Of a stretch of DNA of 8,570 bases, positions 1-7,977 are shown one piece after another. The notes under the pieces are model-generated. The model was not told the origin of the DNA, did no database searches, and was given only the letters and a program-made list of their open reading frames with translations. The first letter of the stretch is position 1. Each line of letters begins with the position of its first letter. The position numbers and the translations under genes are program-made. Source of the stretch: Deltaproteobacteria bacterium (GTDB taxonomy: Bacteria; Myxococcota_A; UBA796; UBA2385); the NCBI GenBank assembly GCA_015489145.1, contig WGAH01000501.1, positions 1 through 8,570 on the forward strand, given 5' to 3'.

Positions 1-76
1 CCCGCCCCCCTGCGCGTCGCCGACCCGGGCTACAGCGAGGCCTTTTCCACTCGCGGGTCCCTCCACCCCGCTTCTC

Positions 77-82
77 AGGAGA
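77..82 (+). promoter_or_regulatory. Ribosome binding site of rplY
   Basis: AGGAGA lies 4 nt before ATG 87 and decides the start. A second in-frame ATG at 96 would leave a 13-nt gap. The frame is open back to the window edge, so this site rather than an upstream stop fixes the start. In the remaining leader (1-76) I see no convincing promoter, only a weak 6-bp inverted repeat, GACCCG 22-27 with CGGGTC 54-59. Confidence 0.7.
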
Positions 83-86
83 ACCG

Positions 87-692
87 ATGAACACCATGAG
101 CCTCAGCGCGACCAGGCGCACCGCGACCGGCAAGGGCGCCGCACGGAAGCTGCGGCGCGCGGGTCAGCTCCCCGGCGTGATCTACAGCGGCGGGCGCCCC
201 GCCAGCCCCGTGGCCGTCGACCCGGCGGCCCTCGACCGCATCTTCCGCCAGACGGGCAACGCCAACACGCTCATCGAGGTCGATGTCGAGGGCGACAAGC
301 ACCTGTGCCTGGTCCGCGAGATCCAGCGGCACCCGGTGAGCAAGGTGGCCCGCCACGTCGATTTCTACGAGGTCGACCCGGAGGTCGTCGTCACGGTGGA
401 CGTGCCCGTCCGCACCCGGGGCGTGGCCGAGGGCACCAAGATGGGCGGCACCCTGCGCCTCGTCCGCCGCACCCTGCGGGTCCGCAGCCGGCCCCAGGAC
501 ATCCCCGAGGCGATCGAGGTCGACGTCACCTCCATGCAGGTCGGCGACTTCATCCGCGTCTCCGCCATCGAGGCCCCCGAGGGCTGCGAGATCCTCTACA
601 AGAGCGACTTCAACGTCGTCACGGTCTTCGGCAAGCGCGGCGCCGCGCTGGCGGCCGAGGAGGCGGAGGAGTCCGAGGAAGCCGAGGCCTGA
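87..692 (+). CDS. rplY: 50S ribosomal protein L25 (CTC/TL5 family, general stress type)
   Basis: This is a 5S rRNA-binding protein of the large ribosomal subunit. At 201 residues it is the long two-domain CTC/TL5 form rather than the short E. coli L25. The N-terminal domain (about 5-95) starts with the family pattern of a basic TATGKGAARKLRRAGQLPGVIY stretch, carrying the RNA-binding arginines and lysines. The C-terminal beta domain (about 100-185) contains VDVPVRTRGVAEGTKMGG and ends in an acidic Ala/Glu tail (about 187-201), common in this family. The start at 87 is chosen for its Shine-Dalgarno sequence. The stop is 4 nt before the GTG of pth, so the two are almost certainly co-transcribed. 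The rplY-pth pair is a widely conserved neighbourhood. In Bacillus the homologue Ctc is stress-induced, but nothing here shows such control. Confidence 0.95.
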   Translation: MNTMSLSATRRTATGKGAARKLRRAGQLPGVIYSGGRPASPVAVDPAALDRIFRQTGNANTLIEVDVEGDKHLCLVREIQRHPVSKVARHVDFYEVDPEVVVTVDVPVRTRGVAEGTKMGGTLRLVRRTLRVRSRPQDIPEAIEVDVTSMQVGDFIRVSAIEAPEGCEILYKSDFNVVTVFGKRGAALAAEEAEESEEAEA

Positions 693-696
693 GCCC

Positions 697-1378
697 GTGT
701 GGATGGTCGTCGGTCTCGGCAACCCGGGCGGCGAGTACGCCGGCACCCGGCACAACGTCGGTTTCGACGTGGTGGACCGCCTCGCCTCCCGCTGGGAGCC
801 CGGCGGCACCCCCCGCGTCCGATCCGGCGCCCGGGTGCTGTCCACCGCCCTGCGCGGCGAGCGCTGCCTGCTGGTCTGGCCCCAGCAGTTCATGAACCGC
901 TCGGGGCAGCCCGTCGCCTCGCTGCTGCACTACTACAAGGTGCCGCTCGACCGGCTCGTCGTCGTCCACGACGACATGGACCTCCCCTTCGGCACGATCC
1001 GCTGCAAGCGCGGCGGCGGCGCCGCCGGGCACAACGGCCTGCGCGACCTCGACCGGCACGTCGGCAAGGCCTACGCGCGGGTGCGGGTCGGCATCGGTCG
1101 CCCGCCCGCCGGCTGGGAGGGGGCCCGCTTCGTGCTCGCGCGGTGGACCCCCGAACAGCGCGACGCCCTCGACGGGATCGTCGACCGCGCCGCCGACGCC
1201 GCCGAGACGATCGTGCTCGACGGCCTCGAGACCGCCATGAACCGCTTCAACGCGCGGCCCTCGCGTCGCCGGAAGCCCAACCCTGATTCCGACGCCGGCC
1301 CGCCGGCGACCGCCGGGGATTCCCCCGGCGCCCACCCCTCACCGAGCGGGGGCCTCCTCCCCCGCGGGAGCCTGAACC

Positions 1379-1386
<8 letters not shown>
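697..1386 (+). CDS. pth: Peptidyl-tRNA hydrolase
   Basis: Cytosolic esterase that releases tRNA from prematurely dropped peptidyl-tRNA, recycling tRNA for translation. All key family residues are visible: N9 in GLGNPG, catalytic H19 in GTRHNVGF, N67 in FMNRSG, D92 in HDDMDLPFG and N113 in GHNGLRD, equivalent to E. coli N10, H20, N68, D93 and N114. The GTG start at 697 gives the family-typical MWxVVGLGNPG beginning. GAGG at 684-687 sits 9 nt upstream, so it is preferred to ATG 703. The core ends near residue 190, after which about 38 residues of basic, then Pro/Gly/Ser-rich low-complexity sequence follow, so the protein (229 aa) exceeds the usual 190-200. That tail is encoded by DNA holding two GC-rich hairpins. 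The stop overlaps the hppA start by 8 nt, which suggests translational coupling. Confidence 0.96.
1311..1330 (+). promoter_or_regulatory. GC-rich hairpin 1 in the 3' end of pth
   Basis: CGCCGGGG (1311-1318) and CCCCGGCG (1323-1330) are exact reverse complements around a 4-nt ATTC loop, giving a stable 8-bp stem in the mRNA. It lies inside the low-complexity C-terminal tail of pth, 49 nt before the hppA start. No T-tract follows, so it is not a classical intrinsic terminator. It could be an mRNA stability, pausing or attenuation element, or a chance result of the GC content. Confidence 0.4.
1346..1365 (+). promoter_or_regulatory. GC-rich hairpin 2 next to the hppA ribosome binding site
   Basis: GCGGGGG (1346-1352) pairs perfectly with CCCCCGC (1359-1365), with loop CCTCCT (1353-1358). 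The hppA Shine-Dalgarno GGGAG (1366-1370) begins at the next base. CTCCC at 1357-1361 could instead pair with that GGGAG, so two mutually exclusive folds are possible, one leaving the ribosome site open and one masking it. There is no T-tract. The regulatory role is inference; the complementarity is seen directly. Confidence 0.4.
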
Positions 1387-3493
<2,107 letters not shown>

Positions 3494-3504
3494 GAGGTTC
3501 TCCC

Positions 3505-3939
3505 ATGATCTTCCACGAGTACGAAACCATCTACGTCACGCGGCCCGAGCTGCCCGAGGCCGAGACGAAGCGGCTGCACGACCGCTTCCGCGCGATCATC
3601 GCCGAGAACCACGGCACGATCCTCGCCGACGAGGATTGGGGGCGGCGCAAGCTGGCCTACCCGATCAAGAAGCACCACAGCGGCCACTACACCTACATCA
3701 ACTACGTCGGTCCCGCCGATCTCCCGCGGGAGTTCGAGCGCGTCCTGCGCCTCGAGGACAACCTGATCCGGTTCCTCACGGTGCGCCTCGCCGAGCACGT
3801 CGACCCCGAGGAGCGCCGGGCCGTGGCCGAGGAACGCAAGGCCCGCCGCGCCGAGGCCCTCGGGCTGGGCGAGGGCGAGACCGCCGGCGCCGCCGAGGGT
3901 TCCGGCGACAAGCCCGCCGACGCCCCGAGCGCGAACTGA
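3505..3939 (+). CDS. rpsF: 30S ribosomal protein S6
   Basis: Small-subunit protein that binds the central domain of 16S rRNA as a heterodimer with S18, encoded just downstream. The core (about 1-97) shows the S6 pattern: YETIYVTRPEL in the first strand, a helix with KRLHDRFRAII, the WGRRKLAYPIKKHHSGHYTYINY region that contacts RNA and S18, and the final RVLRLEDNLIRFLTVRL helix-strand. Residues 98-144 form a charged, then Gly/Ala/Pro-rich, probably disordered tail that makes the protein 144 aa instead of about 95-135. ATG 3505 is chosen because GAGAGG (3492-3497), overlapping the hppA stop, lies 7 nt upstream and the protein then begins exactly at the family start. The same frame is open far upstream inside hppA, but that part is a shadow. 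No ssb gene separates it from rpsR. Confidence 0.96.
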   Translation: MIFHEYETIYVTRPELPEAETKRLHDRFRAIIAENHGTILADEDWGRRKLAYPIKKHHSGHYTYINYVGPADLPREFERVLRLEDNLIRFLTVRLAEHVDPEERRAVAEERKARRAEALGLGEGETAGAAEGSGDKPADAPSAN

Positions 3940-3955
3940 TCCCCAACCCCCTTCC

Positions 3956-3961
3956 AGGAGG
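3956..3961 (+). promoter_or_regulatory. Ribosome binding site of rpsR
   Basis: A perfect AGGAGG lies 6 nt before ATG 3968, in the 28-nt gap between rpsF and rpsR. It is the best Shine-Dalgarno match in the cluster, suggesting efficient independent initiation of S18. Confidence 0.75.
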
Positions 3962-3967
3962 CTCGAC

Positions 3968-4198
3968 ATGAGTCGCAACCGCCGCTTCAGCCGCCGCAAG
4001 GTGTGCCGCTTCTGCGCCGACAGCTCGCAGGTCATCGACTACAAGGACCCGAAGCTGCTGCGCCACTTCATCACCGAGCGCGGCAAGATCGTGCCCCGGC
4101 GCATCTCCGGGAACTGCGCCCGCCACCAGCGCGAGCTCGCCGTCGCGATCAAGCGCGCCCGGCAGATCGCCTTCCTTCCCTTCCTCGCGGTCGAGTAG
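3968..4198 (+). CDS. rpsR: 30S ribosomal protein S18
   Basis: Small-subunit protein that pairs with S6 on the 16S rRNA platform. Its 76 residues are the normal length. The sequence shows a basic N-terminus (RNRRFSRRKVCRFC), the DYKDPKLLRHFITERGKIVPRRISG core that binds rRNA, and the RHQRELAVAIKRARQIAFLPF helix. C13, C16, C50 and H53 form a CxxC...CxxH set, so this looks like the zinc-binding version of S18. Many bacteria have lost these cysteines and often keep a zinc-free paralogue under zinc control. Whether this genome has such a paralogue cannot be seen here. It sits 28 nt after rpsF and 9 nt before rplI, in the canonical rpsF-rpsR-rplI order. Confidence 0.96.
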   Translation: MSRNRRFSRRKVCRFCADSSQVIDYKDPKLLRHFITERGKIVPRRISGNCARHQRELAVAIKRARQIAFLPFLAVE

Positions 4199-4207
4199 GG
4201 GGTCGAA

Positions 4208-4651
4208 ATGAACGTGATCCTGCAGCAGGACGTGGCCGGGCTCGGCCGGGTGGGCGACATCGTGCGCGTCCGCGACGGCTACGCGCGCAACTTCCTCGTG
4301 CCCCGGGGCCTCGCCGTCATCGCCGACGAGCGCAACAAGAACCGCCTCGCCCACCAGAAGGCGATGGCCGAGGCCAAGGCCCACCGCGAGATGGCGAAGG
4401 CGAAGGAGCTCGCCGACAAGCTCGCCGAGGTCCCGGTCACGGTGAAGCGCGAGGCCGGCGAGGACGGCAAGCTCTTCGGCTCCGTCACCAACCGCGACAT
4501 CGCCGAGGCCTACGCCGCCGAGGGCTTCGAGCTCGACCGGCGCTCGATCATCCTCGAGGAGCCGATCCACCACATCGGCGTGTTCCAGGTGCCCGTGCGC
4601 CTGCACCGCGAGGTCGAGGCCCGGCTCAAGGTCTACGTGATCCAGAAGTAG
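4208..4651 (+). CDS. rplI: 50S ribosomal protein L9
   Basis: Large-subunit protein that binds 23S rRNA near the L1 stalk and helps suppress frameshifting and hopping. Its 147 residues give the complete two-domain protein. The N-terminal domain (1-52) has MNVILQQDVAGLGRVGDIVRV followed by DGYARNFLVPRGLAV, the L9 signature with RNA-binding glycines and aromatic residues. A long connecting helix (about 40-75) is rich in Ala, Lys and Glu. The C-terminal domain (about 80-147) has GKLFGSVTNRDIAEA and ends in VRLHREVEARLKVYVIQK. AGGGGG at 4197-4202, overlapping the rpsR stop, is 5 nt before ATG 4208 and supports the start. It is the last ribosomal gene of the block, with 102 nt before dnaB. Confidence 0.97.
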   Translation: MNVILQQDVAGLGRVGDIVRVRDGYARNFLVPRGLAVIADERNKNRLAHQKAMAEAKAHREMAKAKELADKLAEVPVTVKREAGEDGKLFGSVTNRDIAEAYAAEGFELDRRSIILEEPIHHIGVFQVPVRLHREVEARLKVYVIQK

Positions 4652-4753
4652 TCGCCGGACGACGCCGCGCCCGCCGCGTCCCGCTCGTCGGGGCCGGCGG
4701 GTCCGTGCGTGCGGCGCCCGTCCGTGGCAATCTCGGTGTTCCCTGGAGGAGCG
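4652..4753 (+). other. rplI-dnaB spacer
   Basis: This is the longest gap inside the cluster. It is GC-rich, with only short incidental complementarity. I found no convincing -35/-10 pair and no hairpin with a T-tract. It ends in the dnaB ribosome binding site GGAGGAG (4745-4751). The dnaB frame is open through part of it, with a GTG at 4709, but the predicted extra residues do not look like DnaB. Confidence 0.4.
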
Positions 4754-6091
4754 GTGGACGAAGCCCGGCCCATGCCCCGAAGCCTCGAAGCCGAGCGCGC
4801 GGTGCTCGGCGGGATCATGCTCGACCCCCGGCGGCTCACCGAGGTGGCCGAGAAGCTGCGTCCCGAGGACTTCTACCGGGAGGAGCACGCCCGGCTCTTC
4901 CAGCTCATGCTCGAGATGGGGGAGCGGGGCGAGCCCACCGAGATGGTGGCGGTGGCCGAGCAGATCCGCCGCGCGGGCAAGCCCGAGGAGTACGGCGGGC
5001 TCACCTACGTCACCCAGCTCCCCGACGAGGTGCCGAGCACCGAGAACATCGACTACTACGCGCGCATCGTGCGCGAGCGCGCCGTCGAGCGCCGCCTGCT
5101 GATGACGGCCCGGCTGGTGGCCGACCAGGTCTACGGCGGCGAGCGGGCCCTGGCGGACCTCCTCGACTTCGCCGAGTCGGCGATCTTCCAGGTCACGCAG
5201 GAGCGGGGGGCGAGCGACTGGGAGCAGCTCTCGCGGGTGGTGGACGGGGAGTTCCTCCGCATCCAGCAGCTCGCCGAGCACTCCAGCGAGGTGACCGGCA
5301 CGCCGACGGGCTTCGTCGACCTCGACCGCAAGCTCGCCGGGCTCCAGCGCACCGACCTCGTCATCCTCGCGGCCCGGCCGGCGATGGGCAAGACCGCGCT
5401 GGCGCTCAACATCGCCCGGCACGCCGCCTTCGCCGGGGTGGGGGTCGGCGTCTTCTCGCTGGAGATGAGCCGGGGGCAGCTCGCGACCCGGCTGCTCTGC
5501 TCCCAGGCCAAGGTCGACGCCCAGCGCGTCCGCACCGGCATGCTGAGCCGCGACCGCGACCTGCCGGCCCTGAGCGCCGCCGCCGAGGAGCTCTACCACC
5601 TTCCCTTCTACATCGACGACACCCCGGGGGTGAGCATCACCCAGGTCCGCAGCAAGGCGCGGCGGCTCAAGTCGCAACACCCGGAGCTCGGGCTGATCAT
5701 CGTCGACTACATCGGGCTCATGCAGGGCGACCCGCGCCTGAGCCGCGAGCAGCAGGTCAGCACGTCGAGCCGCGGCCTCAAGGCGCTGGCCAAGGAGCTC
5801 GACATCACCGTGCTGGCGCTCAGCCAGCTCAACCGCGGCGTCGAGCAGCGGCCGAACAAGCGCCCGGTGCTCAGCGATCTGCGCGAGTCCGGGGCCATCG
5901 AGCAGGACGCCGACGTGATCATGTTCATCTACCGCGACGAGTACTACAACAAGGAGACCACCGAGCCCGGGGTGGCCGAGGTGATCGTCGCCAAGCAGCG
6001 AAACGGGCCCACCGGCACCGTCAAGCTGGCCTGGCAGGGCGAGTACGCGCTGTTCAGCAACCTCGCCGTCGACGAGGGGGCCTACCTGTGA
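4754..6091 (+). CDS. dnaB: Replicative DNA helicase DnaB
   Basis: Hexameric 5'-3' helicase that unwinds DNA at the replication fork and recruits DnaG primase. The N-terminal DnaB domain begins with RSLEAERAVLGGIMLDPRRL and includes the DFYREEHARLFQLMLEM stretch (to about residue 110). The RecA-like domain follows, with GTPTGFVDLDRKLAGLQ, Walker A ARPAMGKTALALN (K213, T214), SLEMSRGQLATRLL, Walker B LIIVDYIGLMQ (D318), the ALSQLNRGVEQRPNKRPVLSDLRESGAIEQDAD segment and the IVAKQRNGPTGTVKL C-terminus. GTG 4754 gives 445 aa and sits 2-4 nt after GGAGGAG. ATG 4772 would shorten it by six residues, and GTG 4709 would add 15 atypical ones. There is no intein and no visible defect. It follows rplI, as in many bacteria, and shares 4 nt with the next gene. 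Confidence 0.96.
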   Translation: MDEARPMPRSLEAERAVLGGIMLDPRRLTEVAEKLRPEDFYREEHARLFQLMLEMGERGEPTEMVAVAEQIRRAGKPEEYGGLTYVTQLPDEVPSTENIDYYARIVRERAVERRLLMTARLVADQVYGGERALADLLDFAESAIFQVTQERGASDWEQLSRVVDGEFLRIQQLAEHSSEVTGTPTGFVDLDRKLAGLQRTDLVILAARPAMGKTALALNIARHAAFAGVGVGVFSLEMSRGQLATRLLCSQAKVDAQRVRTGMLSRDRDLPALSAAAEELYHLPFYIDDTPGVSITQVRSKARRLKSQHPELGLIIVDYIGLMQGDPRLSREQQVSTSSRGLKALAKELDITVLALSQLNRGVEQRPNKRPVLSDLRESGAIEQDADVIMFIYRDEYYNKETTEPGVAEVIVAKQRNGPTGTVKLAWQGEYALFSNLAVDEGAYL

Positions 6092-6687
6092 TCGCGCTGC
6101 TGCTCGGCATGCTCGGCGGGGCCTGGGCCCTCGACGGCAACGACCGCCTCGAGCTGTCCCTGGCGACGGGCGAGGTGGTGCGGGGCTGGTACTACGACCT
6201 GCGCGACGAGCCGGGTGGCGGCGCGACCCTGGTGCTCACCGGGGGGGACCGGGTCCAGGAGGTGCCCGTCGCCCTGGTCACGGGGGTGCGCGTCGACGAG
6301 GAAGCCGTGTCCCTCGCGGACTTCGAGGCGCAGCTCGACGCGATTCGCGCGGAGCGCGCGGCCTGGGCCGCCGACCCGCCGCCCCACCCCCCGGCCGGGG
6401 TGGTGGTGGCGCTGTCGGCGGTGTGGCCCGGCGCCGGGCACGCGGCGCTGGGCGACTGGGCCACCTTCGGGAAGTACTCGGCGGTGGAGCTGCTGCTCAT
6501 CGGCGCCACCGGCTACGCGCTGAGCCAGCGCTCCGGGGCGTCGCTGCTGCTGCCGGTGATCGCCCTGGACCTCACCTTTCGCACCACCTCCGCCGCCGAC
6601 GCCGCCCGGCTGACGCGCCGCCGCCGGGCCCGCCTGGGCCTGCGCCCGGCGCCGCTGCCCGCCCTCGACGAGCCGGCCTCGCCCTGA
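6088..6687 (+). CDS. Unrecognised exported/membrane protein with PGxGH motif, coupled to dnaB
   Basis: I do not recognise a named family for this 199-aa protein. GTG 6088 overlaps the dnaB stop as GTGA, and AGGGGG (6075-6080) lies 7 nt upstream. The first 14 residues (MIALLLGMLGGAWA, then LDG) look like a short signal sequence or anchor, but without a positive N-terminus. Residues about 18-75 alternate short beta-like strands (RLELSLATGEVVRGWYY, ATLVLTGGDRVQEVPVALVTGVRV), reminiscent of a small Sm-like or SH3-like barrel. Residues 76-95 are helical and charged, followed by a Pro-rich link (97-103). From 104 to about 165 there are two or three hydrophobic helices with P114-G-A-G-H118-x3-G122-D. 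This resembles the PGxGxxxxG hairpin of small TM2/DUF5683-type membrane domains. A basic Arg-rich stretch (174-181) and a Pro-rich end follow. Function unknown. Confidence 0.8.
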   Translation: MIALLLGMLGGAWALDGNDRLELSLATGEVVRGWYYDLRDEPGGGATLVLTGGDRVQEVPVALVTGVRVDEEAVSLADFEAQLDAIRAERAAWAADPPPHPPAGVVVALSAVWPGAGHAALGDWATFGKYSAVELLLIGATGYALSQRSGASLLLPVIALDLTFRTTSAADAARLTRRRRARLGLRPAPLPALDEPASP

Positions 6688-6747
6688 CCGGCGCCCCGCG
6701 CGATCCCCGGGACCGGGAGGCGTCGCGGCGGCCCGGGCCCGGCCTTT

Positions 6748-6777
6748 GCCGGCGCGTTGCCGGGGAAGGGCGCCGGC
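6748..6777 (+). promoter_or_regulatory. 8-bp inverted repeat before the FHA gene promoter
   Basis: GCCGGCGC (6748-6755) and GCGCCGGC (6770-6777) are exact reverse complements separated by 14 nt. The repeat ends 4 nt before the TTGACA at 6782. It may be the 3' hairpin of the dnaB cluster transcript, although no T-run follows, or an operator beside the promoter. In such GC-rich DNA an 8-bp match can also be chance. Confidence 0.35.
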
Positions 6778-6781
6778 AGGG

Positions 6782-6808
6782 TTGACATGCGGGCCGCCGC
6801 TCTAATAT
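6782..6808 (+). promoter_or_regulatory. Probable sigma-70-type promoter of the FHA gene
   Basis: A perfect TTGACA (-35, 6782-6787) is followed after 15 nt by TAATAT (-10, 6803-6808, 4 of 6 consensus bases). An alternative -10, TCTAAT at 6801-6806, matches better (5 of 6) but leaves only 13 nt. The spacer is shorter than the 17-nt optimum. In its favour, this AT-rich island stands out in GC-rich DNA and sits in the only real non-coding break, between two gene clusters. Transcription would start near 6815, giving a leader of about 85 nt. Confidence 0.55.
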
Positions 6809-6831
6809 CAACGGTCCGGGCCAGGTGCGGC

Positions 6832-6849
6832 CGCCGCGATCGCCGCGAT
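6832..6849. repeat. Tandem 9-bp direct repeat in the FHA gene leader
   Basis: CGCCGCGAT occurs twice back to back (6832-6840 and 6841-6849). The junction forms the 8-bp palindrome GCGATCGC (6836-6843). It lies roughly 20-35 nt downstream of the predicted transcription start, where a repressor site would be effective. The function is unknown and chance is possible. Confidence 0.5.
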
Positions 6850-6900
6850 TCGGTGCGCGAGAGGGGGCGGGCCGCGGCACTCCAGGAGCAGATCGGCACG

Positions 6901-7968
6901 ATGGAACACCAAGAGCTGCTGAACGGGTTTTCCGAACTCCTCGACGAATACGCCAAGCACCGCGACTACATCCGCCGCGCCCGCGCCCAGGCGGACCGGT
7001 TCTCGCCGCAGGTGATCGAGAAGGTCGTCCTCGACCACGAGATCAAGTCCTCGGAGGTCGCCGACAAGGTTCTCCCGAAGGTCCCGGAGATGGAGTCCGC
7101 CATCGCCGGCATCGACGAGGAGATCGCCGGGATCAAGTCCGCCAACGCCGAGTCCTCCACCGAGCTCGAGGAGCTCGAGCTGCGCCGCGCCATCGGCGAG
7201 CTCGACGACGCCGGCTTCGAGGAGGCCAGCAAGGAGCTGCGCGAGAAGCTCGACGCCGCCAACGCCCGCCTCGCCGAGCTCGAGGCCGAGCGCAAGGCCC
7301 TCGGCGACGCGCTGGACCGCTGGGTCGAGATGGCCGCCGAGGCCAACCAGCCCGACGGCACCACCCCCGCCGAGCCCGAGGGGGTCCACACCTCCTCCGT
7401 GCCGATCCAGGAGGACGTCTCGCCGGTCTACGATTCGGCCGAGACCGTCGAGGCCGAGGAGGCCCCCGAGGACGAGGCCATCGAGGCCGGCGACGAGGTG
7501 GACTTCGGCTTCGAGGCCGAGGCCGGCGAGGTCGACGTCGAGGCCGCCGCCCCGGCCGCCGAGGTCGAGCTCGACCTCGAGGAGGGCCGGGCGATCGGCC
7601 AGGAGGGCGAGGAGATCGGCATCGACATCGAGTCCGCCGTCGAGGAGCCCGCGCCCGAGCCCGAGGAGGAGCCGCGCCGCGCCCTGCTCCTGTACAAGGA
7701 GGGCACCGCCGAGGAGCAGATCTACCCGATCCACGGCGAGGTGCTCCGCATCGGCCGCGGTCGCGACAACGACCTGCAGATCAAGGACGACTCCAAGGTC
7801 TCCCGCTTCCACTGCCGGCTGTTCCGCCGCGGCAACAGCTTCTACATCGAGGACAACAAGTCCTCGAACGGCACCCTGGTCAACGGCGAGCTGATCCAGG
7901 AGCGCCGGCTCTTCGGCGGCGAGGAGATCATCATCGGCGAGACGAACTTCCGCTTCCGCATCCTGTAG
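6901..7968 (+). CDS. Coiled-coil, acidic-linker, FHA-domain signalling protein
   Basis: Predicted cytosolic phosphothreonine-reading adaptor of 355 aa. Residues about 35-150 are heptad-like, charged helix rich in Glu, Leu, Ala and Lys, probably coiled coil, including a LEELELRRAIGELDDAGFEE segment. Residues about 150-258 are a very acidic, Ala/Pro/Glu-rich linker that is likely disordered. Residues about 261-355 are an FHA domain with G285-R286, D291, S301-R-F-H304, the N323-G-T turn and N328-G329, all the residues expected for phosphothreonine binding. There are no membrane segments. ATG 6901 is preferred because the predicted promoter lies upstream, the coil starts just after it, and AGGAG (6884-6888) precedes it, although the 12-nt gap is long. 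A TTG at 6757 would put the promoter inside the gene. FHA domains usually read Ser/Thr kinase output; no kinase is in the window. Confidence 0.9.
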   Translation: MEHQELLNGFSELLDEYAKHRDYIRRARAQADRFSPQVIEKVVLDHEIKSSEVADKVLPKVPEMESAIAGIDEEIAGIKSANAESSTELEELELRRAIGELDDAGFEEASKELREKLDAANARLAELEAERKALGDALDRWVEMAAEANQPDGTTPAEPEGVHTSSVPIQEDVSPVYDSAETVEAEEAPEDEAIEAGDEVDFGFEAEAGEVDVEAAAPAAEVELDLEEGRAIGQEGEEIGIDIESAVEEPAPEPEEEPRRALLLYKEGTAEEQIYPIHGEVLRIGRGRDNDLQIKDDSKVSRFHCRLFRRGNSFYIEDNKSSNGTLVNGELIQERRLFGGEEIIIGETNFRFRIL

Positions 7969-7977
7969 CGCCCGCCG

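Noticed and set aside
1..86. A partial upstream gene ending at the TGA overlapping the rplY ATG (88-90)
   Set aside because: The roughly 29-residue open frame shows no recognisable C-terminus (for example not that of prs, a frequent neighbour). It is too short to support.
1311..1365. Intrinsic terminator between pth and hppA
   Set aside because: Two strong stems exist but no T-tract follows either, and the genes overlap, so full termination here is unlikely.
3776..5680. Long minus-strand open frame opposite rpsF-dnaB (634 codons), and a similar one at 6808-8169
   Set aside because: Same composition artefact. They cross several real plus-strand genes and show no recognisable motifs.
4003..6087. 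Plus-strand open frame running from rpsR through dnaB into the 6088 gene
   Set aside because: Out of frame with rpsR, rplI and dnaB and rich in Arg/Pro/Ala. Only the part from GTG 6088 has a start, ribosome site and protein-like pattern.
6836..6843. GCGATCGC, the HIP1 palindrome abundant in cyanobacteria
   Set aside because: A single copy created by the junction of the CGCCGCGAT repeat. Nothing else suggests a cyanobacterium.
6757..6900. TTG start at 6757 for the FHA gene (403 aa)
   Set aside because: It would place the TTGACA/TAATAT promoter and the tandem repeat inside the gene. The extra residues are Arg/Ala-rich and there is no ribosome site at the TTG.
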